Source: Pedobacter sp. Bi126
GTDB lineage: Bacteria > Bacteroidota > Bacteroidia > Sphingobacteriales > Sphingobacteriaceae
Direction of reading: 5' to 3'
DNA length: 64,000 nucleotides
Assembly (NCBI RefSeq): GCF_918698245.1
Contig: NZ_CAKKMS010000005.1
Location: forward strand, 1 to 64,000
Shown: positions 41,863-51,451 of the stretch, piece after piece
How positions within the stretch are numbered: position 1 is the first letter of the stretch
How the letters are laid out: the number at the start of each line of letters is the position of its first letter
The notes under the pieces: model-generated
What the model saw: only the letters and a program-made list of their open reading frames with translations
Told to the model about the DNA's origin: nothing
The model's database searches: none
Made by a program: the position numbers and the translations under genes

Positions 41863-43848
41863 ATGAGCCACTCACACGATAAAGAAGATAGCTGTTGCAG
41901 CAGTAAAGTACATTCCACTCCAAAACATAACCACGATCATGCACACGAAGAAGGCGACGAACACGACCACGACCATGGTGGAGATCCGTCGGCCTTTCAA
42001 ACTTATCTGCCAGCCATTGTAACATTGGTTATGCTGCTGATCGGAATTGCATTTGATAATCTATTTACAGTTCCTGCATTTCAGATCATCAGGCCTTATT
42101 GGTATGTAGTAGCTTATTTACCTGTGGGTATTCCGGTTTTACGTGAGGTTTGGGAAACTTTTAAAGCCAAAGATTTCTTTACCGAATTCTCTTTAATGTC
42201 TATCGCTACTATTGGTGCGTTTGCCATTGGCGAATATCCGGAAGGCGTAACGGTAATGCTTTTTTATACCATTGGCGAGTTGTTTCAAATGGCTGCAGTA
42301 AACCGTGCCAAAAGGAATATTAAAGCATTGCTCGATGTTCGCGCAGATGTAGCACATGTATTCCGTAATGAGAAATACGAAGATGTTAATCCTGAAAAGG
42401 TAGAAATTGGCGAAATGATACAAGTAAAGGCTGGTGAGAAAATCCCCCTGGATGGAGAACTGGTCAGCGATAAAAGCAGTTTTAATACCGCTGCTTTAAC
42501 GGGCGAAAGTAAACCGCGTACAATTATTAAGGGCGAATCGATTTTGGCGGGGATGCTTAATCTCGATAAAGTAATCGAAGTAAAAGTAACCAAGGCTTTT
42601 GCCGATAGTACATTGTCGCGCATTTTGGAAATGGTTCAGAATGCCACTACACGTAAAGCTAAAACCGAGCTCTTTATCCGCAAGTTTGCTAAAATATATA
42701 CACCAATTGTTTTCTTTTTAGCCCTTGCGCTGGTTACTGTCCCGATCTTTGTTTTAGGAAGCGAATATCATTTCCAAACCTGGTTGTATCGTTCACTGGT
42801 TTTCCTGGTAATATCTTGCCCTTGTGCACTGGTGATTTCTATTCCATTAGGATACTTTGGAGGCATTGGTGCTGCATCGGCAAATGGAATTCTTTTTAAA
42901 GGCTCTAACTTCCTCGATTTAATTACCAAGCTGAATACTGTTGTAATGGATAAGACTGGAACCCTGACAAAAGGTGTTTTTAAGGTTCAGAAAGTAGAAA
43001 GTAGTATCGATGAAGCAACATTTTTGAATTTATTAACTGCTGTTGAAGCAAAATCAACCCATCCAATTGCCAAGGCCATTGTAGAATACGCAGGCCAGAA
43101 AGAAATTCATCCAGCCGAAAATATTGAGGAAATTGCTGGAATGGGCTTAAAGGGATCTGTAAATGGCAAAGCGGTTTTGGCAGGGAACACAAAGCTTTTA
43201 GAGAAATTTAATATTGCCTTTGATGTCAAGATTACAGCTATTGAAGAAAGTATTGTGGTTGTTGCCGTTGACGAAAAATATGTAGGGTATGTTTTAATTG
43301 CCGATGAAATAAAAGAAGACGCCGCAGAGGCCATCAAGCAGCTCCACGAAAATGGAATAAAACAGGTCGTGATGCTGAGCGGTGATAAAACTTCAATTGT
43401 TAAAAAAGTAGCAACAGGTTTAGGTATTGATGCTTACTTTGGTGATTTATTACCTGAAGATAAAGTAGACAGGCTTGAAGAAATTAAAAGTGACAGAAGC
43501 AAGGTAGTGGCTTTTGTTGGCGATGGAATAAATGATACGCCTGTATTGGCCATTAGCGACATTGGTATTGCCATGGGGGCAATGGGGAGCGATGCTGCTA
43601 TTGAAACAGCCGATGTAGTTATCCAAACCGATCAGCCTTCTAAAATTGCAACTGCTATTAAAATCGGAAAGGCAACCAAAAAGGTGGTGATCCAGAATAT
43701 AGTATTGGCATTCGCGGTAAAAGCATTGGTTTTAATCTTAGGTGCAGGTGGTATTGCCACCATGTGGGAAGCCGTTTTTGCCGATGTTGGCGTTGCACTT
43801 TTGGCCATTTTAAATGCGGTGAGGATACAGAAAATGAAGTTTCCTTAG
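41863..43848 (+). CDS. Zinc/cadmium/lead-exporting P-type ATPase
   Basis: A 661-residue P1B-type ATPase that exports divalent metals from the cytoplasm. The metal-binding CPC motif is at 319-321 (SCPCALVIS), DKTGT with phosphorylated Asp363 follows, and VGDGINDTPVLA lies near 550. The CPC with a conserved THP segment (THPIAKAI) supports the Zn/Cd/Pb group. There is no HMA domain at the N-terminus; instead residues 1-41 are a histidine-rich stretch (HDKEDSCC, HNHDHAHEEG, HDHDHGG) that is likely to bind zinc. The gene is monocistronic and no regulator lies beside it. Confidence 0.94.
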   Translation: MSHSHDKEDSCCSSKVHSTPKHNHDHAHEEGDEHDHDHGGDPSAFQTYLPAIVTLVMLLIGIAFDNLFTVPAFQIIRPYWYVVAYLPVGIPVLREVWETFKAKDFFTEFSLMSIATIGAFAIGEYPEGVTVMLFYTIGELFQMAAVNRAKRNIKALLDVRADVAHVFRNEKYEDVNPEKVEIGEMIQVKAGEKIPLDGELVSDKSSFNTAALTGESKPRTIIKGESILAGMLNLDKVIEVKVTKAFADSTLSRILEMVQNATTRKAKTELFIRKFAKIYTPIVFFLALALVTVPIFVLGSEYHFQTWLYRSLVFLVISCPCALVISIPLGYFGGIGAASANGILFKGSNFLDLITKLNTVVMDKTGTLTKGVFKVQKVESSIDEATFLNLLTAVEAKSTHPIAKAIVEYAGQKEIHPAENIEEIAGMGLKGSVNGKAVLAGNTKLLEKFNIAFDVKITAIEESIVVVAVDEKYVGYVLIADEIKEDAAEAIKQLHENGIKQVVMLSGDKTSIVKKVATGLGIDAYFGDLLPEDKVDRLEEIKSDRSKVVAFVGDGINDTPVLAISDIGIAMGAMGSDAAIETADVVIQTDQPSKIATAIKIGKATKKVVIQNIVLAFAVKALVLILGAGGIATMWEAVFADVGVALLAILNAVRIQKMKFP

Positions 43849-43935
43849 TTGGTTAATTGTTTAAATTGGATAGTAGGTTAACTGAACTTGGAGTAGCGAC
43901 TTTAGATTAAAATATTGATTTACGCTTCATTAGTC

Positions 43936-43970
43936 CAATGATAACTGCCAATTGCCAACTGAAAACTTCT
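43936..43970. repeat. Heptad array between the ATPase and Uma2 genes
   Basis: AACTGCC, AATTGCC, AACTGAA and AACTTCT form four 7-base units, with a looser one before them. The array lies about 70 bases before the ATG of the Uma2-type gene. Confidence 0.55.
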
Positions 43971-44036
43971 TGATAGTAAGCAAGATATGTTGAGAAATAG
44001 AAAGGCAGAATACTATAAAAATTAGTATATTCGTTT

Positions 44037-44672
44037 ATGTCTAAGCCTATTCCATATCCGGTTTTAAACGATGATGAACCCGTAAGGCAATTCAATGAAC
44101 TTGATGCGTCATTAACTTATAGCTACTCTAATTATTTAAACTGGCTTTTTCCTGAAAGAGTAGAACTGATTAAAGGTAAAATCTTTAAAATGAGTCCTGC
44201 ACCTTCAAGGGTACATCAGGAAGTTTCTATCAATTTATTAAATCCTATAGTCAATTTTTTAAAGGGTAAACCCTGCAAAGTTTATTCAGCTCCATTTGAT
44301 GTCCGTTTTCCAAAAGAAAGTAAAGCTGATAAGGATGTATATACGGTATTACAGCCCGATATTTGTGTTGTTTGTGATAAAAGCAAACTAGATGCCCGCG
44401 GTTGTATTGGTGCTCCCGATCTTGTTATAGAAATTTTATCTCCTGGCAATACCAAAATGGAATTGCTTAATAAATACCGCGTTTACGAAGAATTTGGTGT
44501 TAAAGAATATTGGGTGGTTAGCCAAAGCGATCAAAGCATCCTCATTTACACCCTTAATGATTCGGGCAAATTTCAGCCTTCCAAAATATTTACCCATAGC
44601 GAAAAAATCACTTCATCGGTACTACCAGGTTTTGAATTGGAATTAGATGATGTTTTTGATGATATCGATTAA
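44037..44672 (+). CDS. Uma2-family (DUF820) protein
   Basis: A 211-residue protein of the Uma2/DUF820 family, which has a PD-(D/E)XK nuclease-like fold. Core stretches are VELIKGKIFKMSPAPSRVHQEVSINL (about 42), LQPDICVVCDKSKLDARGCIGAPDLVIEILSPGN (about 100) and YRVYEEFGVKEYWVV (about 145). The catalytic acid and lysine (DLVIEI, KYRVYEE) are consistent with the fold. Its role is unknown; it is often linked to mobile or defence-rich regions, but nothing here shows this. Confidence 0.9.
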   Translation: MSKPIPYPVLNDDEPVRQFNELDASLTYSYSNYLNWLFPERVELIKGKIFKMSPAPSRVHQEVSINLLNPIVNFLKGKPCKVYSAPFDVRFPKESKADKDVYTVLQPDICVVCDKSKLDARGCIGAPDLVIEILSPGNTKMELLNKYRVYEEFGVKEYWVVSQSDQSILIYTLNDSGKFQPSKIFTHSEKITSSVLPGFELELDDVFDDID

Positions 44673-44781
44673 CTTATTTTTTCGCTTTTGATTTTTGGAT
44701 AATACCATTTGGATCAGCATTAAAGAGTATAATGGCGGTTAATACGCCTATGAGCACAAAATTAAATGGTATGCAGCACTT

Positions 44782-44834
44782 GCTTTCCAAAAAATAAACC
44801 CCGTCCTACGGACACCCTTCTAAAAGAGGGGAAT
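44782..44834. repeat. Solo MITE-like end joined to a twin-hairpin repeat
   Basis: GCTTTCCAAAAAA at 44782-44794 matches the right terminal repeat of the elements at 24345 and 36210. Immediately after it, 44798-44834 forms two hairpins, GTCC-TAC-GGAC and a CCC-rich/GGGG pair (CCCTTC ... GAGGGG), like the sequence at 63836-63875. Confidence 0.65.
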
Positions 44835-44871
44835 AATTAAACGCATAAGGATACGTTTCGGCTTACGCTGC

Positions 44872-44902
44872 TTTGGTCTTTCAGCTTAATTAGCTATTTT
44901 TG
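44872..44902 (+). promoter_or_regulatory. Promoter of valS
   Basis: TTTG (44872-44875), a 19-base spacer and TATTTTTG (44895-44902) fit the Bacteroidota promoter consensus in both elements and spacing. The start of transcription would be about 12 bases ahead of the ATG at 44920. Its -33 box falls in a heptad-like stretch (GCTTTGG, TCTTTCA, GCTTAAT). Confidence 0.75.
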
Positions 44903-44919
44903 GACTTTTAATATCATTC

Positions 44920-47610
44920 ATGAGCATATCCACCAAGTACAATCCTGCAGAAACAGAAGATAAATGGTATAGCTATTGGCTATCGAAGAAATTTTTCCAC
45001 TCCGAACCCGATGAACGCGAACCTTACACCATCGTCATTCCGCCTCCAAACGTCACCGGTGTGCTGCACATGGGGCATATGCTTAACAATACCATTCAGG
45101 ATGTTTTAATTCGTAAAGCCCGTATGCAAGGTAAAAATGCATGTTGGGTACCTGGAACCGACCATGCCTCTATTGCTACTGAAGCAAAAGTTGTGGCGAT
45201 GTTGAAGGAGCAGGGGATTAATAAAAAAGATCTTTCACGGGAAGAATTTTTGAAGTATGCCTGGGAATGGAAAGAGAAATACGGCGGCATTATTTTAGAA
45301 CAGTTAAAGAAACTGGGTGCAAGTTGCGATTGGGACCGTACCCGTTTTACGATGGAAGAAGATCTTTCTGAAGCGGTGATCGATTCATTTATCCACTTGT
45401 ACAAAAAAGGCTGGATTTACCGTGGTATCCGTATGGTAAATTGGGATCCAGCCGGTAAAACTGCGGTTTCTGACGAAGAAGTAATCCGTAAGGAAGTAAA
45501 TCAAAAACTATATTATATTAGATATACCATTGTAGGCAATACGACTTCGGACTCCGGACTTCAGACTCCTGACTATCTTGTTGTAGCTACAACCCGTCCG
45601 GAAACGATTATGGCCGATGCAGCAATCTGTATCAACCCGAACGACGAGCGTTTTACACATTTAAAAGGTAAAAAGGTTTTTGTGCCTTTGATTAATCATG
45701 AAATTCCGGTTATTGAGGATGAGTACGTTGATATTGAGTTTGGTACAGGTTGTTTAAAGGTTACACCAGCGCACGATCTGAATGATTATGAGTTGGGGGT
45801 TAAGCACAATTTACCAGTTACAGATATCTTAAACGATGACGGAACTTTAAATGAATTAGCGGTTATTTTAGTGGGCGAAGACAGGTTTGTTGCCCGTAAA
45901 AAAATCGCCAAAATGCTGGAAGAAGCTGGGCATTTGGACAAAGTTGAAGATTATAAATCGCAGGTTGGTTTTTCTGAACGTACAGATGCCGCTATCGAAC
46001 CAAAACTTTCCATGCAATGGTTTGTGAAGATGAAAGAAATGGCACAACCAGCTTTGGATGATGTATTAAATGGAGAAGTAAACCTGATTCCAAATAAATT
46101 TGAAAATACGTACCGCCATTGGATGGAGAATGTCCGCGATTGGAACATTAGTCGCCAGCTGTGGTGGGGACAGCGGATCCCGGCCTGGTACGATGATAAA
46201 GGAAATTGGGTGGTTGCCAAAACTAAAGATGAAGCATTAGAAGAATTCTGGAAGAAAAAACATTTGGATGAAAGCTGTTCAGAAACAGAAAAAGCTGGAT
46301 TCAAACATCAGTTAGAGCCGTTTCTAAGACAGGACGACGATGTGATGGATACCTGGTTTTCGTCATGGTTATGGCCGATTTCAGTTTTCGATGGCTTTAA
46401 AAATCCTGAAAATAAAGACATCAATTATTATTATCCAACCAACGATCTGGTTACGGCGCCTGAAATTTTATTCTTCTGGGTGGCCCGTATGATTATGGCT
46501 GGACATGAGTTTATGGGTAAAAAACCATTTACAAATGTATACTTAACAGGTATTGTACGCGATAAATTAGGTCGTAAAATGTCTAAATCGTTGGGTAACT
46601 CACCTGATCCAATTGGATTGATCGAAAAATATGGTGCCGATGCGGTACGTGTGGGGATGTTAATGTCGTCACCTGCCGGAAACGATTTAATGTTCGATGA
46701 AAGTTATTGCGAACAGGGGCGTAATTTCGCCAGCAAAATCTGGAATGCTTTCCGTTTGGTAAAAGGATGGGAAGTTGACGAAAACTTAGCAAACCCAAAT
46801 ACCCAGGCCATATCCTGGTTCGAAAACCGCTTTAACGAAGCTTTGGTAGAAATTGAAGCTAACTTTAAACAATACCGCCTTTCAGAAGCATTAATGATCA
46901 CTTACAAACTGGTTTGGGATGATTTCTGTGCCTGGTACTTAGAAATGGTTAAGCCAGCTTATCAGCAACCGATTGATGCGGAGAGTTTTAAAGCTACAGT
47001 CGGTTTCTTCGAAAATATCATCAAATTATTGCACCCGAACATGCCTTTCTTAACTGAAGAGCTGTGGCATGACGATCTGTTTGCCGAACGTGGAGAAATG
47101 GACTGTTGTATTGTTGCCGAATTCCCGAAAGGCGGGGCTTTTGATGTGCAATTATTGAAAGATGCGGAGGTAATTAAAACCGTGGTAGCCGAAATTAGAA
47201 ATGTAAGGAACCAGAAGCAAATTTCTCCTAAAGAAGCTTTGCCTTTAAGTATCAAAATAAATTCTGATCTTGATTATGAAAAATGGTTGAATATTGTTTT
47301 CAAATTGGCCAATGTATTAGAAGCCGAAATTGTAAACGACAAAATTGTTGGCGCAACTGCTTTTATGGCGGGCAAAGATGAATTTTTCATCCCGCTGACC
47401 GAAAATATTGATGTGGAAGCAGAACGTGAGCGTTTAAATGCCGATTTAGCATATTTACAGGGCTTTTTAAAGTCGGTAGATGCTAAATTGAGCAACGAAC
47501 GCTTTGTACAGAATGCAAAACCGGAAATTATTGCAAACGAGCGGAATAAAAAAGCCGACGCTGAAGCTAAAATCAAAATTATTGAAGAAAGCTTAGCGGT
47601 TTTAGGATAA
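44920..47610 (+). CDS. valS: Valyl-tRNA synthetase
   Basis: An 896-residue class I aminoacyl-tRNA synthetase that charges tRNA-Val. The HIGH motif is HMGH at 50-53 and KMSKS lies near residue 553 (KLGRKMSKSLG). The CP1 editing domain (about 190-340) has a short extra segment at residues 206-218 (GNTTSDSGLQTPD) that is encoded by a 7-base repeat array at 45543-45573. This insertion precedes the normal YLVVATTRPETIMADAA. The C-terminal coiled coil typical of ValRS is present (about 830-895). Confidence 0.97.
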   Translation: MSISTKYNPAETEDKWYSYWLSKKFFHSEPDEREPYTIVIPPPNVTGVLHMGHMLNNTIQDVLIRKARMQGKNACWVPGTDHASIATEAKVVAMLKEQGINKKDLSREEFLKYAWEWKEKYGGIILEQLKKLGASCDWDRTRFTMEEDLSEAVIDSFIHLYKKGWIYRGIRMVNWDPAGKTAVSDEEVIRKEVNQKLYYIRYTIVGNTTSDSGLQTPDYLVVATTRPETIMADAAICINPNDERFTHLKGKKVFVPLINHEIPVIEDEYVDIEFGTGCLKVTPAHDLNDYELGVKHNLPVTDILNDDGTLNELAVILVGEDRFVARKKIAKMLEEAGHLDKVEDYKSQVGFSERTDAAIEPKLSMQWFVKMKEMAQPALDDVLNGEVNLIPNKFENTYRHWMENVRDWNISRQLWWGQRIPAWYDDKGNWVVAKTKDEALEEFWKKKHLDESCSETEKAGFKHQLEPFLRQDDDVMDTWFSSWLWPISVFDGFKNPENKDINYYYPTNDLVTAPEILFFWVARMIMAGHEFMGKKPFTNVYLTGIVRDKLGRKMSKSLGNSPDPIGLIEKYGADAVRVGMLMSSPAGNDLMFDESYCEQGRNFASKIWNAFRLVKGWEVDENLANPNTQAISWFENRFNEALVEIEANFKQYRLSEALMITYKLVWDDFCAWYLEMVKPAYQQPIDAESFKATVGFFENIIKLLHPNMPFLTEELWHDDLFAERGEMDCCIVAEFPKGGAFDVQLLKDAEVIKTVVAEIRNVRNQKQISPKEALPLSIKINSDLDYEKWLNIVFKLANVLEAEIVNDKIVGATAFMAGKDEFFIPLTENIDVEAERERLNADLAYLQGFLKSVDAKLSNERFVQNAKPEIIANERNKKADAEAKIKIIEESLAVLG
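45543..45573. repeat. Heptad array inside valS
   Basis: Four exact-length units GACTTCG, GACTCCG, GACTTCA, GACTCCT plus GACT lie in the open reading frame of valS and are translated as part of residues 208-218. The same unit family lies at 4152-4184 in an intergenic position. Confidence 0.85.
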
Positions 47611-47620
47611 TAACCGTAAC

Positions 47621-47653
47621 AGATCTATAAGGCTTTAAAAGCCTTGTAGGTCT
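47621..47653. terminator. Hairpin after valS
   Basis: AGATCTATAAGGCTT and AAGCCTTGTAGGTCT pair over 15 bases with two G-T pairs and a 3-base loop (TAA). It lies 10 bases after the valS stop and ends 12 bases before the lipoprotein gene. It may be a terminator or a REP-like hairpin. Confidence 0.65.
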
Positions 47654-47665
47654 TTAATTAAAAAT

Positions 47666-48349
47666 ATGATGTGCTCTCGAAATTTATTATGCATCTTTTC
47701 CTGCCTGTTATTATTTATTGTTTCCTGTAAAAAAGAAAGCGATAAGGAAGAAGAACTGAAATATCCGATTTCCTTAAATTATAAATCTTATAGTAGGGGG
47801 AAAATGAGGATGTGGACCAGAGATGGTGAAGTTTTGGACCAACCGAAAATTGCTAATTTCGCGGGAAATGCCTTTGTTAATTCTTTTGATGCAGATTTTT
47901 ATCAGATAAAATTTACCAAACCCGATTCTGCTGAAATTAGATATCCAGGCGCATTAGAAGGATTTTGGACTTATAAAGTAAAAGATTCTGCAAATATTGA
48001 TTTTAAGGGAGATGTTCATCTATTTCCTGGGAATGTGTTCGGAAACCAGGCATCACTAGACCGGTCTTTTTTAATATATAGAACGAGTATTTATACCCAG
48101 CCTGTGAGGGTAATCAGTCAGCCAACATCAATGCCTTCCGTTATTTACAGGGCAGATTTAGGATTTAAAGCTACTGGGAACAAAAAGGCCCTTACTATCC
48201 CTGGTTATCTTTATAAATTGCGCTTGTATAATAGAGCTGCCCTTTCTAGCGGTCATCTGTTTGGCGATTTCAATGATCGTTTCTTAAATGAGCTACAAGA
48301 CCGTGATACTTTGCTTATTCAAACAACAACGAATAACTGGAGGCTATAA
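47666..48349 (+). CDS. Hypothetical lipoprotein
   Basis: A 227-residue protein with a lipoprotein signal: LLCIFSCLLLFIVSCKKES puts the mature cysteine near residue 21. The mature part is a beta-rich domain with no motif that I recognise. The gene lies after valS with a hairpin between. An internal methionine at residue 2 is an alternative start and would not change the signal. Confidence 0.65.
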   Translation: MMCSRNLLCIFSCLLLFIVSCKKESDKEEELKYPISLNYKSYSRGKMRMWTRDGEVLDQPKIANFAGNAFVNSFDADFYQIKFTKPDSAEIRYPGALEGFWTYKVKDSANIDFKGDVHLFPGNVFGNQASLDRSFLIYRTSIYTQPVRVISQPTSMPSVIYRADLGFKATGNKKALTIPGYLYKLRLYNRAALSSGHLFGDFNDRFLNELQDRDTLLIQTTTNNWRL

Positions 48350-48632
48350 AAGCCCTTCAGTTAATTTTTTAATATTCCGGTAAGTTACCTGAATAAATTA
48401 TTTCAAACGTTTTCCTACATATTTATAAAAGTATGCTATTCACTTAAATAATGGTTTTCTGGCCATTTATTTAAGGTTAATATGATTGTAAGCCATTATT
48501 TCAAGATAAGGTTTCAAAAATATTACTTTCGAATATTTAAGGTTTGTTTTTATTAACCATATTTTAGATTTTGTTAAAACGATCTGTCAGATCGTACACT
48601 ATTTAAGCGTTAATCTAACCTAATATCCTCAA
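48350..48632. promoter_or_regulatory. Upstream region of the keto-sugar cassette, with palindromes
   Basis: A 283-base gap before the first Gfo/Idh gene. CGATCTG-T-CAGATCG (48580-48594) is a perfect 7-base palindrome around one base, and GGTAA-G-TTACC (48379-48389) is another. Either could be a regulator site. No matching regulator gene lies beside them; the AraC gene is 12 kb downstream. Confidence 0.4.
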
Positions 48633-49988
48633 ATGGAAAATTCCAGAAGAAAATTTATTAAGCAATCGGCAATATTTGCTGCAGCAACCTATGCAGGTGC
48701 CATGGGCATGAGCGCCAAAAGTTATGGACGTATCATCGGTGCAAATGATAGGGTACGCGTGGGCGTTGTTGGATTTTCTGATCGCTTTAAAGACACCCTT
48801 TTGCCTTGTTTCCTGAACCACAACAAGGAACTCAATTTCGATATCGTTGGTCTTTCTGATTTATGGAACTACCGGAGAGATTTAGGAATTGCCCATTTAA
48901 AAGCAAAGTTTGGTCACGATATTAAAGCCTGCCGTAACAACGATGAGCTTTATGCCACAAAAGATCTTGATGCGGTGATTATCAGTACCGCCGATTTTCA
49001 GCATGCACTTCACACCATCGAGGCCGTAAAAGCCAGCTGTGATGCTTATGTAGAAAAACCCTTTGCCGAAACCATGGACGATGCCAAAGCTGCATTTAAA
49101 GCCGTTAAAGCAAGTAAACAGATTGTACAGATTGGTTCGCAAAGAAGGAGTGGAGAGAATTATACCAATGCAGCAAAATTTATTCAGGATGGAAAATTTG
49201 GGCCGATAACTGCTGTAGATTTAGTATGGAATGTAAACCAGCCAGGCCGATGGCGCAGACCAGATTTAGTAGCCAAATTAAAAGAAGAAGATATCGATTG
49301 GAAAAGATTCTTATTGAACCGACCAAACGAAGCCTTCGATCCAAGAAAATATTTAGAATACCGCTTGTTCTGGCCATATTCTTCAGGTATGCCAGGGCAA
49401 TGGATGTCGCACCAGATTGATACCGTACATTGGTTTACTAATTTAAAACATCCGCGAAGTGTAGTGGCAAACGGAGGTATTTACACCTGGAAAGATGGCC
49501 GTAGAAACTGGGATTCGATGGTTGCCGTATTCGATTATGGTCAGCCCGATACAACAGATGGTTTCCAGGTTACTTTTACCTCAAGAATGCAGAATAGTGT
49601 AGGCGATGTGGGCGAGGTTTACTATTCTAACGGTGGCGAGCTGAATTTAATCACCAATAAAGTATCGCCAAAAGGTGGTTTAAAGGAGAGAGAGGCTGCA
49701 GCCATGGGCTTAAAAGCCAATCTTTTGCCTGAATTTGATTTAAGTAAAACTGAAATTAAAGCGGCTACAGGAGCCAATATGGGTGGCGATGCGTTAACCT
49801 CTGGACATATGCGCAACTGGATGGAATGTGTGCGTAGCCGTAAAACACCAAATGCGCCCGTTGAAGCTGGTTATTCACACTCTATTGCCAATATCATGAC
49901 CAATGCTGCGGTACGAACAGGTGCAAAAGCAATTTTCGATGAAAGCAGACAAGAAGTACTCGCAAACGGAAAAGTATTTAAATATTAA
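48633..49988 (+). CDS. Exported Gfo/Idh/MocA-family oxidoreductase
   Basis: A 451-residue NAD(P)-dependent oxidoreductase. The start NSRRKFIKQ followed by a hydrophobic run is a twin-arginine signal, so the folded enzyme with cofactor is exported. The Rossmann motif is VRVGVVGFSDR (about 40), the catalytic EKP motif is in YVEKPFAETM (about 139), and WMSHQIDTVHWF lies near 258. Family members oxidise or reduce sugars at C3, among other positions. It is the first of three genes, 98 bases before the DUF1080 gene. The substrate is unknown. Confidence 0.88.
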   Translation: MENSRRKFIKQSAIFAAATYAGAMGMSAKSYGRIIGANDRVRVGVVGFSDRFKDTLLPCFLNHNKELNFDIVGLSDLWNYRRDLGIAHLKAKFGHDIKACRNNDELYATKDLDAVIISTADFQHALHTIEAVKASCDAYVEKPFAETMDDAKAAFKAVKASKQIVQIGSQRRSGENYTNAAKFIQDGKFGPITAVDLVWNVNQPGRWRRPDLVAKLKEEDIDWKRFLLNRPNEAFDPRKYLEYRLFWPYSSGMPGQWMSHQIDTVHWFTNLKHPRSVVANGGIYTWKDGRRNWDSMVAVFDYGQPDTTDGFQVTFTSRMQNSVGDVGEVYYSNGGELNLITNKVSPKGGLKEREAAAMGLKANLLPEFDLSKTEIKAATGANMGGDALTSGHMRNWMECVRSRKTPNAPVEAGYSHSIANIMTNAAVRTGAKAIFDESRQEVLANGKVFKY

Positions 49989-49999
49989 TCACAGCATAT

Positions 50000-50066
50000 C
50001 GTTATTACGAGGAATGAAGAAGTCTACTTAAAAAAAAAGATTGCTTCGTCATTCTTCCTCACAATG
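50000..50066. repeat. REP-like palindrome within the keto-sugar cassette
   Basis: ATCGTTATTACGAGGAATGA and CATTCTTCCTCACAATGAC pair roughly (with AAGAAGTCT/AGATTGCTT-type centre), resembling the common CGTCATTGCGAG...CAATGACG repeats. It lies between the first oxidoreductase gene and the hydrolase gene. Confidence 0.55.
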
Positions 50067-50086
50067 ACAGCAAGACAAAACCAATC

Positions 50087-51451
50087 ATGTTAAATTTTAA
50101 AAAGTATAGTATTCTAGCCCTTTCGCTAATCAGTTTATCAGCCGCTGCCCAAAAAGCAAAACCATTATTTGATGGTAAAACCTTAACCGGTTGGAAAGCA
50201 GTTGCAGGAGCCGCGCCATACAAAGTTGAAGACGGAATGATTATCGGAACGATGACCAAAGGAACACCAAATTCATTCTTAATCACTGAAAAAGAATATG
50301 GCGACTTCATTTTAGAACTCGATGTGAAGCTGGAAGGTGAAACCACCAACTCCGGCGTACAAACACGCAGTCATATTAAACCAGAAGGAAACAACGGTAA
50401 AGGATTGGTTTTTGGCAGGCAGGTAGAAATAGACCCTACACCAAGGGCATGGACAGGTGGGATTTACGACGAGGCCAGAAGATTATGGCTATATCCTTTA
50501 GAACTTAACCCATCGGCAAAATCACTGTATAAAAAGAATGAGTTTAACCATTACAAAATAGAATGTATTGGTAACGAAACCAAAACCTGGGTAAATGGAA
50601 CACCTGTTGCCTACGTGATCGATACTTTGGATAAATCAGGATTTATCGGTTTGCAGGTTCATGGCATTGGCAATAACCTCGATAATGATGGCAAAAAAGT
50701 TTATTTCAAAAACATTAACATTCAAACAGCCGGCTTAAAAGCCAAAGCTTTTCCAAAAGGAATTTATACGGTTAATTTAACACCCAATACCTTATCTGCT
50801 TACGAAAAATCGGAAGGTTATAAACTTTTGTTCGATGGTAAAAGCAATGCAGGTTGGGTTGGTGCTTATAAAACTACTTTTCCTGCCAAAGGATGGAAGA
50901 TTGCCGATGGCATTATCAGTGTAGAGCCATCGGGTGGTGCAGAATCGACCAACGGCGGCGATATTGTAACCAAGGATGAATATGCCGCTTTTGATTTGTC
51001 GTTCGAGTTTAAGCTTACCCCAGGTGCCAACAGTGGCGTAAAATATTTTGTTACCCTGAGCGAAAAAAATACAGGTTCTGCTATTGGTCTAGAGTATCAG
51101 GTTTTAGATGATGTTTTACATCCAGATGCAAAATTAGGTAGAGATGGAAACAGAACTTTAGCTTCGTTATACGATTTAATGACTTCGAAAAAAGAAGCGC
51201 GTTATTTACGCCCAATTGGAAGCTGGAACAATGGCCGTTTGGTGGTGTATCCAAATAACAAAGTAGAGCATTATTTAAATGGCGTTAAAGTTTTAGAATA
51301 TACCCGCGGCTCTGAAGAATTTAAAAAACTGGTTGCCATTAGTAAATATAAAGACTGGAAAAACTTTGGTGAAGCACCAAAAGGACATATCCTCCTTCAG
51401 GATCATGGTAACAAAGTAGATTTCAGGACGATTAAAATTAAAACATTATAG
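50087..51451 (+). CDS. Two-domain DUF1080 (3-keto-disaccharide hydrolase family) protein
   Basis: A 454-residue exported protein with a signal peptide ending SAAAQ. It carries two copies of the DUF1080 (PF06439, 3-keto-disaccharide hydrolase) domain: one at about 25-215 starting LFDGKTLTGWK, and another at about 240-454 starting LLFDGKSNAGWV. Each has the lectin-like jelly-roll features (FILELDVKLEGETTNSGVQTRS; LSFEFKLTPGANSGVKYFV). Members cleave 3-keto-glycosides, so a partner that first oxidises the sugar is expected; the two flanking Gfo/Idh proteins fit. The stop codon is directly followed by the next start codon. Confidence 0.87.
   Translation: MLNFKKYSILALSLISLSAAAQKAKPLFDGKTLTGWKAVAGAAPYKVEDGMIIGTMTKGTPNSFLITEKEYGDFILELDVKLEGETTNSGVQTRSHIKPEGNNGKGLVFGRQVEIDPTPRAWTGGIYDEARRLWLYPLELNPSAKSLYKKNEFNHYKIECIGNETKTWVNGTPVAYVIDTLDKSGFIGLQVHGIGNNLDNDGKKVYFKNINIQTAGLKAKAFPKGIYTVNLTPNTLSAYEKSEGYKLLFDGKSNAGWVGAYKTTFPAKGWKIADGIISVEPSGGAESTNGGDIVTKDEYAAFDLSFEFKLTPGANSGVKYFVTLSEKNTGSAIGLEYQVLDDVLHPDAKLGRDGNRTLASLYDLMTSKKEARYLRPIGSWNNGRLVVYPNNKVEHYLNGVKVLEYTRGSEEFKKLVAISKYKDWKNFGEAPKGHILLQDHGNKVDFRTIKIKTL

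Noticed and set aside
44037..44672. Transposon-linked nuclease
   Set aside because: Uma2 proteins can be linked to mobile DNA, but here no transposase, terminal repeats or target duplications surround the gene.
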